DNA from: a virus
DNA: 49,662 nt
Virus record (IMG/VR): IMGVR_UViG_3300013126_000049
Span: 1-49,662 of that record
Direction: 5' to 3' (one strand)
Shown here: piece after piece, positions 27,906-34,868 of the stretch
Position numbering within the stretch: the stretch's first letter is position 1
Layout of the letters: every line of letters starts with the position of its first letter
The notes under the pieces: model-generated
The model's input: the letters and a program-made list of their open reading frames with translations, nothing else
Database searches by the model: none
What the model was told of the DNA's origin: nothing
Made by a program: the position numbers and the translations under genes

Positions 27906-28442
27906 ATGAGCCAAACAATAGAATATAAAGATTACACCATCCTTATTGAACAGGATGACCACCCTATCAATCCGAGAGAGGATGAAAACCTTGGCAATAT
28001 GCTTTGTCGTCACACAAGATACAACCTTGGGGACGAGCATATGGCCGACAGGGAGGAAGTGTTGGACATACTGGAAGGCAGAAGGAGAGATGTGGTTGCT
28101 CTTCCGCTTTACCTTTATGACCACGGCAACATCACGATGAACACCACAGGATTCAGTTGCCCCTGGGACAGCGGTATGGTCGGTTGCATCTACACCACTT
28201 ATGAGAAGATTCGCAGTTGGTTTGGCGTGAAAAAGGTGACCAAAAACTTGATTGAAAAGGTGAAGGGTATTCTGCGAAGTGAAGTGGAGATATATGACAA
28301 ATATATCAGCGGAGATGTTTATGCTTATGTTATCAAAAAGGGAGAAGATGTGGTGGAAAGTTGCGGGGGATATTACGGCGATGATGCCGAGAAAGATGCC
28401 CGAAACACCATTGACCATATGACAGCGGGGGTGACCGCGTGA
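27906..28442 (+). CDS. Conserved phage protein (PWDSGxVG type)
   Basis: 178 residues. LYLYDHGNITMNTTGFSCPW then DSGMVGCIYTTYEKIRSWFG, LRSEVEIYDKYISGDVYAYV and ESCGGYYGDD are strongly conserved in a family found in many phages. It is compact, with several conserved Asp, Tyr and Cys residues that could form an active site, but no known activity. Confidence 0.8.
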   Translation: MSQTIEYKDYTILIEQDDHPINPREDENLGNMLCRHTRYNLGDEHMADREEVLDILEGRRRDVVALPLYLYDHGNITMNTTGFSCPWDSGMVGCIYTTYEKIRSWFGVKKVTKNLIEKVKGILRSEVEIYDKYISGDVYAYVIKKGEDVVESCGGYYGDDAEKDARNTIDHMTAGVTA

Positions 28443-28714
28443 AAAAGAAGCGTTATACATACGGACGCGTACTGAGCAGAGATCCCGACGAAGGTGATGA
28501 CTACGCCAAAACGCCCCGTTCAAAATACAGGATTGTTTGTCACGATGATGATTGTGAGGACACTTTGTATTTTGAAACAAAGGGAGACTTGGAAAGAATG
28601 TGCATTCACTGGGACGAAGATGGATATTATGATATAAAAGATTTTAACAAACAACGGCGACACATACACACAGCTCAAATGAAAAGAAAAGGACGATGGG
28701 TGACTTGCAAATGA
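28439..28714 (+). CDS. Basic hypothetical protein (GTG start)
   Basis: 91 residues from a GTG overlapping the previous stop. Lys/Arg-rich ends and an acidic centre with CHDDDCEDTLYF. The family is not recognised. Confidence 0.6.
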   Translation: MKKKRYTYGRVLSRDPDEGDDYAKTPRSKYRIVCHDDDCEDTLYFETKGDLERMCIHWDEDGYYDIKDFNKQRRHIHTAQMKRKGRWVTCK

Positions 28715-28715
28715 T

Positions 28716-28922
28716 ATGAGCAAAAGAACCACCAAAGCACGAGCAGAGTTGGAGATGAGTTTGATGATGCACGAACGCAAACCCTATGTGATTGTAAGGG
28801 GCGAACTGATACCCCAAGAACAAACAGAATTTGTGAACATTGAAGAAGACTTTACCGGCAGGGATGTGGTGACATTCATTTACAATGGAGAGCAACACCA
28901 AAGCTTCGTAATAGTAAAATAA
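28716..28922 (+). CDS. Small hypothetical protein
   Basis: 68 residues. Basic N-terminus, then a small beta domain (KPYVIVRGELIPQEQTEFVN). One base after the previous stop. Followed by the TCTAATAGA element D. Confidence 0.6.
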   Translation: MSKRTTKARAELEMSLMMHERKPYVIVRGELIPQEQTEFVNIEEDFTGRDVVTFIYNGEQHQSFVIVK

Positions 28923-28938
28923 AGATAATAATTTTATT

Positions 28939-28981
28939 GCAATAAAGGTCAAACCAGTCTAATAGAAAAACATACCCAAGG
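28939..28981 (+). promoter_or_regulatory. Element copy D with promoter-like -35
   Basis: TCTAATAGA (28958-28966) is followed by six bases and TACCCAAGG. TTGCAA (28938-28943) lies 16-17 bases before TAATAG, so in this copy the palindrome could act as a -10 for the gene at 28985. Confidence 0.5.
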
Positions 28982-28984
28982 CAT

Positions 28985-29257
28985 ATGCCCGACTATTCTA
29001 AATATATAAAAAAATTCCTCAAAGGATACAAGGTGGAACTGGGAGGAATAGGCAGGAATTCCCTCATGCAAAACTATCTGATCGGAGAAAGTTTTGAACT
29101 GGGTTATGACGGGGAGAAGGATGAATGGTTCCTTGAAGAGTTGTATACCGATGAAATAAATGGCAGTCCGTTCTTTGACAGCATGCCAAGGGGCGACTTT
29201 GAAACATTGGACGAAGCACTCATGACAATCGCCCACATATGTTTGATTGATGCTTAA
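28985..29257 (+). CDS. Small hypothetical protein
   Basis: 90 residues: a basic N-terminal helix (YSKYIKKFLKGYKVEL) then an acidic beta-rich part (GYDGEKDEWFLEELYTD). It stands alone between element D and a terminator. Confidence 0.65.
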   Translation: MPDYSKYIKKFLKGYKVELGGIGRNSLMQNYLIGESFELGYDGEKDEWFLEELYTDEINGSPFFDSMPRGDFETLDEALMTIAHICLIDA

Positions 29258-29290
29258 GGATTTACATAAGCCCCATATACCAGCGTTCAT

Positions 29291-29319
29291 AACTCCCTAA
29301 TTATTAAGGAGTTATTTTT
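29291..29319 (+). terminator. Rho-independent terminator
   Basis: AACTCC and GGAGTT arms around CTAATTATTAA (with an inner TAA/TTA pair) and then ATTTTT. Ends the plus-strand unit before the minus-strand tRNA-Gln. Confidence 0.7.
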
Positions 29320-29357
29320 CGGTAATGTCCCGCCCGTAACTCTTTGATGTTCAACAA

Positions 29358-29428
29358 CTGCCGGACTAGGATTCGAACCTAGAAAGGGTGATCCAAAGTC
29401 ACCAGTGTTACCATTACACCATCCGGCA
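29358..29428 (-). tRNA. tRNA-Gln(UUG)
   Basis: Minus strand: acceptor TGCCGGA/TCCGGCA, discriminator G. Anticodon arm GGTGA-CTTTGGA-TCACC with anticodon TTG. T-arm CTAGG-TTCGAAT-CCTAG. It is the only tRNA outside the 17.5-18.6 kb cluster and the only one on the minus strand. CCA is not encoded. Confidence 0.88.
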
Positions 29429-29618
29429 AAAAGCTATTGCTAGTTTAATTTCCGCCCAAAGTATTTCAATTCGTTTCCAAAATAAGATTATTCGCAGCAG
29501 TTGTATCTGCTCTTGAATTTGATTTTTTTTAATGGTGCTCCCCATCGTCCGCTTTTTTACCAAAATCTTCAAGGGTCGTCAAGCACATAAAACTGAAAGA
29601 GTCTTTCACTTGAAATTC
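29429..29618 (+). other. Intergenic region without a clear gene
   Basis: About 190 bases upstream of a promoter. AT-rich, with a GCAGCAGTTGTATCTGCTC imperfect palindrome near 29494-29512. No gene is supported; a frame from 29532 is open but lacks coding character before 29805. Confidence 0.4.
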
Positions 29619-29647
29619 TTTATTCTTTCAAAAAAATTTCGTAGAGT
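29619..29647 (+). promoter_or_regulatory. Promoter of the 29671 operon
   Basis: TTTATT, 17 bp CTTTCAAAAAAATTTCG and TAGAGT. It resembles the 24854 and 31569 promoters, but here AAGGAGAAAGAGT follows before ATG 29671, so this mRNA has a leader with a ribosome-binding site. Confidence 0.5.
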
Positions 29648-29670
29648 GGATGCAACAAAGGAGAAAGAGT

Positions 29671-29808
29671 ATGAAAAAGAAACAGCAGAAACAGAAGCAG
29701 AAGAAAACGAACATCAAGCTGAAGGTGGGGAACAAGGTGATATCGGCAGATCATCTGACTCCGCTCGATCTTATGTATTTCATTTACAAATCAAAGGGGC
29801 AACTATGA
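29671..29808 (+). CDS. Basic mini-protein
   Basis: 45 residues. A Lys/Gln run (KKKQQKQKQKKTNIKLKVGN) precedes a helical end. AAGGAG stands upstream. An in-frame ATG at 29650 would add seven basic residues. Coupled by ATGA to the next gene. Confidence 0.6.
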   Translation: MKKKQQKQKQKKTNIKLKVGNKVISADHLTPLDLMYFIYKSKGQL

Positions 29809-30206
29809 ACTGCGATCAAGTGTGGGCGTTAATCAAGTTGGCCGAAAAGATGAAGGATTTTACAACATCATCAGCAGAGGTTCAGAACGATGCATATAAT
29901 GCATCCCGACTAATCAAGGAACTGACTGGATACGAGTTTGAAAATGTAAAAGATATCAGCGTTCATTGGGGATGGTTGCAGGAACCCCCCGAAGCCGAGA
30001 AAAACCAAAAGCACTTGTGGATAGAACAAAGGTGGCAGATCGATCATAATCACGAAGATTATAGTACCCACGAATATGTGGGGGCTTTTGTAGTGGCAGA
30101 AAAACTTCTTCATCGTTTTTCCGCAACCGAGCAACTGGGAAAGTTGGTCGAAAAGTGTAAGAGTCTTTCACCAGAAAAACTCGAAGAACAAAACAAACAG
30201 ATATAG
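29805..30206 (+). CDS. Hypothetical protein
   Basis: 133 residues from ATG 29805, which overlaps the mini-gene stop. Helices at both ends surround a Trp/His-rich centre (ISVHWGWLQEPPE...WQIDHNHEDYSTHEYVG). No family recognised. Confidence 0.65.
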   Translation: MNCDQVWALIKLAEKMKDFTTSSAEVQNDAYNASRLIKELTGYEFENVKDISVHWGWLQEPPEAEKNQKHLWIEQRWQIDHNHEDYSTHEYVGAFVVAEKLLHRFSATEQLGKLVEKCKSLSPEKLEEQNKQI

Positions 30207-30233
30207 GGTGGAAACAACAAAGGAGGAACCGTG

Positions 30234-30494
30234 ATGACAAAAGAACAAGCATTGGAGATTGTGAAAAAGGCAGAAGCAGAGTATGACCCGCACAACAAAT
30301 ACGAGAATGTGACTCGTCTTTTGGGGAGCATAACTGGCTGGGATTACTACGAATATGGTGATGAAGGAAACAGGTGGCAACAATTCCACGATGGAATGGG
30401 TTGTATTGTGGATGCCAGTAGTGAAGAAGTGGCAAGCACGCTGGCTTGGCAGATAAACAATGTGGAAAACCTTCTGTTCGTGGTGGGACGATAA
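30234..30494 (+). CDS. Hypothetical protein with strong ribosome-binding site
   Basis: 87 residues (86 from ATG 30234, 87 from the GTG just before it). AAAGGAGGAACC precedes the start. Trp/Tyr-rich (GWDYYEYGDEGNRWQQF), alpha/beta. It shares a 'W-x-x-x-x-G' style with the preceding protein; the relationship is uncertain. Confidence 0.65.
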   Translation: MTKEQALEIVKKAEAEYDPHNKYENVTRLLGSITGWDYYEYGDEGNRWQQFHDGMGCIVDASSEEVASTLAWQINNVENLLFVVGR

Positions 30495-30495
30495 A

Positions 30496-30741
30496 ATGAA
30501 CAAACAACAATTATGGGAAAGGGATTGCCAACGCACTATGGATTTTGCAAACAAAGTTTTGTTTAATCCATACTCGCCCAACACCAGTTTCTCGTGCGAT
30601 CAATTGGCAATTAAGTATGATTTTAATCTGCAACGATCATATCTTTTAATAAAATCTTTGGAAAGGGCAGGTATGTTGGAGCAGTTGGATATCAACCGAT
30701 ATCAAGCAGTTTTCGGCACAATCAAACTTGAAAGGAGGTAA
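30496..30741 (+). CDS. Winged-helix-like small protein
   Basis: 81 residues from ATG 30496, two bases after the previous stop. FSCDQLAIKYDFNLQRSYLLIKSLERAGMLEQL (about 39-71) fits a helix-turn-helix with wing, like the 24502 protein. Probably a DNA-binding regulator. Confidence 0.6.
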   Translation: MNKQQLWERDCQRTMDFANKVLFNPYSPNTSFSCDQLAIKYDFNLQRSYLLIKSLERAGMLEQLDINRYQAVFGTIKLERR

Positions 30742-30745
30742 AGAC

Positions 30746-30880
30746 ATGAAAGAAGCAGAAGCGGAAGTTAAACTAGAAATAGTCATGAAAGAAGAAGAAC
30801 TGAAAAAGCTGTATGATGTTTTGAGGGCTTTGCGAGCACTTAAACAAGATATGCGGAAAGTGCTTGGCAAAGAGAAGTAG
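30746..30880 (+). CDS. Coiled-coil mini-protein
   Basis: 44 residues, entirely charged helix (EAEAEVKLEIVMKEEELKKL...). The Shine-Dalgarno AAAGGAGGT lies over the previous stop codon. Ends directly before a terminator. Confidence 0.6.
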   Translation: MKEAEAEVKLEIVMKEEELKKLYDVLRALRALKQDMRKVLGKEK

Positions 30881-30886
30881 ATGGAA

Positions 30887-30913
30887 AAGGAAGGTTCCAC
30901 CCCTTCTTTTTAT
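30887..30913 (+). terminator. Rho-independent terminator
   Basis: AAGGAAGG and CCTTCTTT arms around TTCCACC, then TTTTTATT. Six bases after the stop of the coiled-coil gene. Confidence 0.7.
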
Positions 30914-30924
30914 TAAAAAAAAGC

Positions 30925-30952
30925 TTGCAGGAAAATCAAATTTCTGTATAAA
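30925..30952 (+). promoter_or_regulatory. Promoter of the 31039 gene
   Basis: TTGCAG, 16 bp and TATAAA. This promoter gives a leader of about 80 bases containing purine-rich GGGGAAGGAAAG and AAAGGATAAC before the ATG, in contrast to the leaderless-type promoters. Confidence 0.6.
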
Positions 30953-31038
30953 GAGAAAAGATCAGACCAGAACCAGAGGGGCGGAAGAGGCGATAGCCAA
31001 ACCAACTCGGAAGGGGAAGGAAAGATCGAAAGGATAAC

Positions 31039-31518
31039 ATGGCTAAGAAAGAACAGATCAAGGCAGGATTGCAGGTGATTGAGACGGCTCCCCTGCAAGG
31101 TGAAATCAAACCCCTACCAGTCACCCGACGGCTGAACGAGGTGGAAACATATGTGATCGGCAAAGCCGTCAGCAAGATGGGCGAAGAGGTGAAGGATAAC
31201 ATTCCTTCGGGCAAGCTGGAGGGCATCGTGGACAAAACCATCCGCATCCAGTTTGGCTGGACAAAGTTTGAGGATGTGGAAAAGATGGTGGTGCAGACTG
31301 CCAAACCTTGGACACTGCTGGCCGCCGCCCTTAACCGACTCAACAATGTGAGCATCGAAGCCATCGTGGAGGATGCAGAACGACTGGCGGAAAGCGATGA
31401 ATTGAAAGCCAAAAAGGGAGTGGAACTTGCCCTTGAAAAGATCAAAGGCAAAACCCTCAAGATGACCAAAGGTCAGGTCAGGGTGGCAGGCTTGGTAATG
31501 GAGGAGGTCGTAAGCTAA
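31039..31518 (+). CDS. Hypothetical protein, probably well expressed
   Basis: 159 residues. Lys/Glu-rich and helical: AVSKMGEEVKDNIPSGKLEG, then WTKFEDVEKMVVQTAKPWTLL, ALNRLNNVSIEAIVEDAERL. The codons are GC-richer than its neighbours'. It has its own promoter, long leader and terminator, suggesting independent, perhaps abundant, expression. No function known. Confidence 0.75.
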   Translation: MAKKEQIKAGLQVIETAPLQGEIKPLPVTRRLNEVETYVIGKAVSKMGEEVKDNIPSGKLEGIVDKTIRIQFGWTKFEDVEKMVVQTAKPWTLLAAALNRLNNVSIEAIVEDAERLAESDELKAKKGVELALEKIKGKTLKMTKGQVRVAGLVMEEVVS

Positions 31519-31523
31519 ACAGG

Positions 31524-31554
31524 ATGGGGGGAGGAAACTAACCCCCATTCTTTT
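31524..31554 (+). terminator. Rho-independent terminator
   Basis: ATGGGGG and CCCCCAT arms around GAGGAAACTAA, followed by TCTTTTAA. Its core is almost the same as that of the terminator at 23650. Confidence 0.75.
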
Positions 31555-31568
31555 AATATAAAAAGTTC

Positions 31569-31597
31569 TTTACATTCTTTGCAAAATAATCTAGAAA
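31569..31597 (+). promoter_or_regulatory. Promoter of the 31597/31626 unit
   Basis: TTTACA, 17 bp TTCTTTGCAAAATAATC and TAGAAA. An ATG overlaps the last base of the -10, and a second start with AAAAGGAGGATACC follows 29 bases later. Confidence 0.6.
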
Positions 31598-31629
31598 TGA
31601 AAGAACAAGAAAAGGAGGATACCGTATGA
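31597..31629 (+). CDS. Possible ten-residue leader peptide
   Basis: ATG 31597 opens MKEQEKEDTV and its TGA overlaps the ATG of the next gene. The peptide contains the next gene's ribosome-binding site within its own codons, as in translational attenuators. It may be accidental, because the predicted transcript would start a few bases inside it. Confidence 0.3.
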   Translation: MKEQEKEDTV

Positions 31630-31838
31630 TGCATGAAGTAGCAGCAGTTGGAGAGGATACGACAGCCTATTCCATTGGCAAAAGCATTGGGCAGTTGTTG
31701 AATCTGAAACGCATGATTCAGTTGGTGGATTTGGATACTTGTCAATCCGCTCCATTGTTTAGTAAAGATGAGATGATAAACATAATTGATGGAACTGTTA
31801 ATTGTTTGAACAAAATTAGTTACCCATACAAAATCTAA
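31626..31838 (+). CDS. Small hypothetical protein
   Basis: 70 residues; ATG 31626 or 31629. AAAAGGAGGATACC is upstream. Helical (AYSIGKSIGQLLNLKRMIQL) with two Cys. Paired with the following gene, which has the same ribosome-binding sequence. Confidence 0.65.
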   Translation: MMHEVAAVGEDTTAYSIGKSIGQLLNLKRMIQLVDLDTCQSAPLFSKDEMINIIDGTVNCLNKISYPYKI

Positions 31839-31851
31839 AGGAGGATACCAT

Positions 31852-32121
31852 ATGATGCTGGAAGGTGATCAAATGACCTGGCTGAGACTCAAGACCGCCC
31901 TCATGGGACTGAAGATGCTGATCGATACGGGTGGGCGAATGATGATAACAAGGGGAGCCAACGCCAAAAAGATGATGATGATCATTGGCGAATATACCGG
32001 CAAAACCTATAAGCGGAACCAGCAAAAGATCGCCCTTGATGATGGCATGAAACACCTTGCAGATAACGCAAGAAGGAATGAAAGGGTAATGCAAGTCGTG
32101 GACTTCCCATTGATGGGCTAA
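31852..32121 (+). CDS. Met-rich basic helical protein
   Basis: 89 residues with 12-13 methionines (LMGLKMLIDTGGRMMITRG...KKMMMIIGEYTG). Basic, helical. AAAGGAGGATACCAT precedes ATGATG, a copy of the previous gene's start region. Last gene before strong terminators. Confidence 0.65.
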   Translation: MMLEGDQMTWLRLKTALMGLKMLIDTGGRMMITRGANAKKMMMIIGEYTGKTYKRNQQKIALDDGMKHLADNARRNERVMQVVDFPLMG

Positions 32122-32143
32122 ACATACAGGGCAAAGTTATATA

Positions 32144-32181
32144 GGAGGGGGGTGCTACAAAAGGCACCCCCTTTCTTTTTG
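32144..32181 (+). terminator. Strong rho-independent terminator
   Basis: GAGGGGGGTGC and GCACCCCCTTTC arms around TACAAAAG, then TTTTT. It closes the 18.6-32.1 kb plus-strand region. Confidence 0.8.
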
Positions 32182-32339
32182 GGGGGCTATATAAAAATGA
32201 TGCCCCTTTTATAACAAGGGGGCTGTTTTAAGAGGGGGGGTATTTAAATTGCTAATAGCGAAAAGTAGTTTTTTTTATAAACCCAGGGCGCATGCCAATA
32301 ATTTTTAAAATAATTTTTTATAATTTTTTTATTATATTT
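32182..32339 (+). other. Convergent intergenic region with second hairpin
   Basis: Contains GCCCCTTT-TATAAC-AAGGGGGC (32202-32223), a second hairpin, then G-runs and a very AT-rich tract up to the stop of the minus-strand gene. No gene. Confidence 0.5.
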
Positions 32340-32669
32340 TTACTGGGGCGGTCCCCAAACAGCATGTCTTATCTGACTTAATGAAAGATAACGTTTCCAA
32401 TCTGCCATATCCTTAATTTGTTCAAAAATCTCCGGATCTTTCACACCATATCCTGTAAATTCATTTGAAAATCCCAAAAGTCGGGCTTTTGTGTCTAATG
32501 CCTGTTCAAATGTTATGTTCTTTTCAAAAGGATAACCACTTTCAATAAAAGCAAATTCCTTTTTGCTGGTTTCTATGGTCCACCAATTATTATAATCACT
32601 CCAATTCAAGACTCCTTTTTTATGTAAAAATTCTATATATTGTGGTTTGGTTGTGCCGTATATGTTCAT
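32340..32669 (-). CDS. Hypothetical protein
   Basis: 109 residues from ATG 32669, chosen because ATAGGAGTAAAC stands before it; the longer frame would overlap the upstream HNH gene. Trp/Tyr-rich (NWSDYNNWWTIETSKKEF) and helical. The family is not recognised. Confidence 0.65.
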   Translation of the reverse strand: MNIYGTTKPQYIEFLHKKGVLNWSDYNNWWTIETSKKEFAFIESGYPFEKNITFEQALDTKARLLGFSNEFTGYGVKDPEIFEQIKDMADWKRYLSLSQIRHAVWGPPQ

Positions 32670-32680
32670 ATTGTTTACTC

Positions 32681-33241
32681 CTATTGGTTTATTTTTTGCA
32701 AATATTCCTCTAACAATTCTGGAAAGTTCATGCCCAATGTGGTTTTCTTTAAACGCCAATAAAGCATATCATACTCTTTGGCAGCTTGTATTTCATCCCC
32801 ATATCTTCCACAATGATAGTTTTCCTCCCCTATTCTCACCTTGGCCAACCATGTTTCTGTGGGTTTATGCCAGCTTACTCCCCGGTATTTGCTGCTGCAT
32901 CCCCTTCTTTTCTTTGTATTATCTCGATTTTCACTTTTATTTTTGGGTTGTAGATTTTGTATTTTATCATTGGTGCTGTCTTGGTCATGATGATCAATCA
33001 CCATGGTTTGGTGACAAGGCATTTGTTTATGTTCAAAATAATATATGATGTGGGCCCGTTTCAATTGGTGACTTTTTCCGTTCTTGTCTATAAATGTGAT
33101 ATATACCCTGTTATTTTGTTTGTTAAAAACACCAATTTCTCGTTTTTGTTGAAGGCTATAAACCTTTCCATTTCTTGTATCAATCTGCCATTTCTTGAGC
33201 ATAAGATCCGGATCCGGAAACACCTGTATTATTTTCCACAT
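32681..33241 (-). CDS. HNH-AP2 homing endonuclease
   Basis: 186 residues. The HNH half is VIDHHDQDSTNDKIQNL (about 81-97). The AP2 DNA-binding domain is at about 116-174: SSKYRGVSWHKPTETWLAKV, GRYGDEIQAAKEYD and MNFP. Lies four bases after a second gene of the same design, suggesting tandem arrival or duplication with divergence. Confidence 0.9.
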   Translation of the reverse strand: MWKIIQVFPDPDLMLKKWQIDTRNGKVYSLQQKREIGVFNKQNNRVYITFIDKNGKSHQLKRAHIIYYFEHKQMPCHQTMVIDHHDQDSTNDKIQNLQPKNKSENRDNTKKRRGCSSKYRGVSWHKPTETWLAKVRIGEENYHCGRYGDEIQAAKEYDMLYWRLKKTTLGMNFPELLEEYLQKINQ

Positions 33242-33245
33242 AATC

Positions 33246-33842
33246 TTATTCCATCAAATGCTGCCAATTGGCTGGAAATTCACTGGGTTGGTACGGTCTT
33301 TTATAATTTTCCTCATTGTCTGGAAAGTTCAGTTGTTGCACAGCATGTTCCCCCCATATGTTGTAGGCCGCCCGGTCATAAGCAAGTGCTGCTTCCTCTT
33401 GTGTTTCATAATAACCAAAGCTCATGTGCTTCTTATTGTGACAAAGGCTGGCCCGCCATCTTTTGCTGGCTTTTTTAGGATAAAGGGACACTCCTTTGTA
33501 AATGCTGCTGGTTCCTTGTTTTTTGGGCATGTTGACCTGTTGCAGGTTATAGTTGCTGGCCCTTAGATTAAGGGGACGGTTATCTGTTTTGATCAGGTTG
33601 ATGTGATCAATTTGTTCCGGCAATTCATTGTTTTTCATGTAATACATCACTTCATGAATGCAATAGGTCCGGTATTTTCCTGTGCTTTCCTCCATTATGG
33701 CCACCCTTAAATAACCATCTGCATTAGGCCGGTTTAATATGGCCCGCCCCGTTTTTTTACAATATAAAATGCCTTCATCAAAATTGGGATTGAAACGGTT
33801 TTGCAGATCCTCCACGCTGTGACGTTTTTGCAGTACTCTCAT
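33246..33842 (-). CDS. HNH-AP2 homing endonuclease
   Basis: 198 residues. The HNH half is QIDHINLIKTDNRPLNLR (77-94). The AP2 domain is at 111-173: TSSIYKGVSLYPKKASKRWR, SFGYYETQEEAALAYDRAA and LNFP. Its HNH core is closer to that of the 3418 enzyme than to its immediate neighbour. It has a near-consensus leaderless-type promoter. Confidence 0.92.
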   Translation of the reverse strand: MRVLQKRHSVEDLQNRFNPNFDEGILYCKKTGRAILNRPNADGYLRVAIMEESTGKYRTYCIHEVMYYMKNNELPEQIDHINLIKTDNRPLNLRASNYNLQQVNMPKKQGTSSIYKGVSLYPKKASKRWRASLCHNKKHMSFGYYETQEEAALAYDRAAYNIWGEHAVQQLNFPDNEENYKRPYQPSEFPANWQHLME

Positions 33843-33848
33843 CCCCTT

Positions 33849-33877
33849 ATTTTAAATAGGGGGGGGGGAAATGTCAA
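33849..33877 (-). promoter_or_regulatory. Promoter of the HNH-AP2 pair (leaderless type)
   Basis: Minus strand: TTGACA (33872-33877), 17 bp with a run of C, and TAAAAT (33849-33854), then AAGGGG and ATG. AAGGGG could also serve weakly as a ribosome-binding site. Confidence 0.65.
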
Positions 33878-34332
33878 TTTTTATTTAAAACAAACAGATC
33901 TTTGCCCCCGCTTGTTTCCCTCGTCACTTTATATCCTTTACCCCCGGCAAATCTGTTCAGTAATCTAAGGTATACATCGCCCCGACTGGCACTCTCTTTT
34001 GGATCTATTCCTTTCAATGCTTCAAAGGTTATCTTTTCGGGTTGATATTGATCCGCTATCCGGTTTATAAAATAAATGGCGGCATTCAATACCTGTGCGG
34101 CATTTCCTTCATCCGTCAGTTCCGTGGTGCCTTCATCCATCCAAAAGTTAATGTGTGCACCTTCTTTGCTTATTTTTGCGTGATATGTATAAGCATGTTC
34201 GCCTGTTTTGCCCATTATGTTTTTTGTGAAAAATACATCCTTTCCTTCATTATCCCCTATTTCACTTGTTTCGCCCTCCACGTTCTGGGGAATTGTTTTA
34301 AAAATCTCGTTTACCAGATGATCAAACCTCAT
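33874..34332 (-). CDS. Hypothetical protein
   Basis: 152 residues, alpha/beta. The C-terminal part (ITFEALKGIDPKESASRGDVYLRLLNRFAGGKGYKV) has the 'f-x-A...S-R-x-x-x-Y-x-R-L...G-y-x-V' look of a GNAT-like end found in several phage proteins, but there is no acetyl-CoA motif upstream. Coupled to the next upstream gene by an ATGA overlap. Confidence 0.65.
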   Translation of the reverse strand: MRFDHLVNEIFKTIPQNVEGETSEIGDNEGKDVFFTKNIMGKTGEHAYTYHAKISKEGAHINFWMDEGTTELTDEGNAAQVLNAAIYFINRIADQYQPEKITFEALKGIDPKESASRGDVYLRLLNRFAGGKGYKVTRETSGGKDLFVLNKN

Positions 34333-34490
34333 AACGGATCCAGTTTTTGTTGAAAATCCGGTTTTGCTTTATACTTCTTTTTCATTCGGTTGTTTGCTAT
34401 TTTTTTGCTTATGTTCTTTATTTTTCCCAGCTGTTTTTTAACAGGCCCGTTTTGTTCCAGCAATTGTTGTATAAATGCGTCAAATTTCAT
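34329..34490 (-). CDS. Basic mini-protein
   Basis: 53 residues, Lys/Gln-rich (MKFDAFIQQLLEQNGPVKKQ...). A leading amphipathic helix of the kind 'F-x-x-F-I-x-x-L-L-E' recurs at the N-terminus of many proteins of large phages. Overlaps the next gene by ATGA. Confidence 0.6.
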   Translation of the reverse strand: MKFDAFIQQLLEQNGPVKKQLGKIKNISKKIANNRMKKKYKAKPDFQQKLDPL

Positions 34491-34502
34491 TTATTATATT
34501 TA

Positions 34503-34826
34503 TTAAACCTCTTTTCCCCAATATTTTTTTAATGTGTCGCGAAACAATTCTTTATCAACAAAATGAAAACTATCCTGAAAATCCCCTGTTCCTTCGCTGT
34601 CGTTCCAATGATCCATTATATGAAATATATCCTCCCATTCCAATCCATTCTTTTCCAATGGCCCAATCATGATATCATTTGCCATGTTCAGATAATCAAT
34701 ATCCTCTTCATCCCTTGTGCCTTCTTTATCCAGATAATCGTTCAGGATGTTAAGTGTCATCATCACGCCTTGTTTCTGCAACGGAGCAAGGCCCTGTTGA
34801 TATTTGTGAAACTGGTAAGGATCCAT
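34503..34826 (-). CDS. Acidic hypothetical protein
   Basis: 107 residues, acidic, with Trp and His (WEDIFHIMDHWNDSEG). TAAATA lies five bases before the ATG. First gene of the unit 34826-33874. Confidence 0.65.
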   Translation of the reverse strand: MDPYQFHKYQQGLAPLQKQGVMMTLNILNDYLDKEGTRDEEDIDYLNMANDIMIGPLEKNGLEWEDIFHIMDHWNDSEGTGDFQDSFHFVDKELFRDTLKKYWGKEV

Positions 34827-34838
34827 GTTGTTATTTAA

Positions 34839-34868
34839 TTGACATTTAAAGGTTTTCCTTAATATAAA
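34839..34868 (+). promoter_or_regulatory. Promoter of the nuclease-like gene
   Basis: TTGACA (34839-34844), 18 bp and TATAAA (34863-34868), three bases before ATG 34872. The spacing is even tighter than in the other promoters. Confidence 0.6.

Noticed and set aside
29532-29804. An N-terminal extension of the 29805 protein by 91 residues
   Set aside because: It would run through a promoter and in another frame over a better-supported mini-gene with its own ribosome-binding site. The ATG at 29805 overlaps that gene's stop in the usual way.
29956-30584. Two overlapping minus-strand frames opposite the 29805 and 30234 genes
   Set aside because: Cys/Phe/His-rich without domains. The plus-strand genes have ribosome-binding sites and ATGA coupling.
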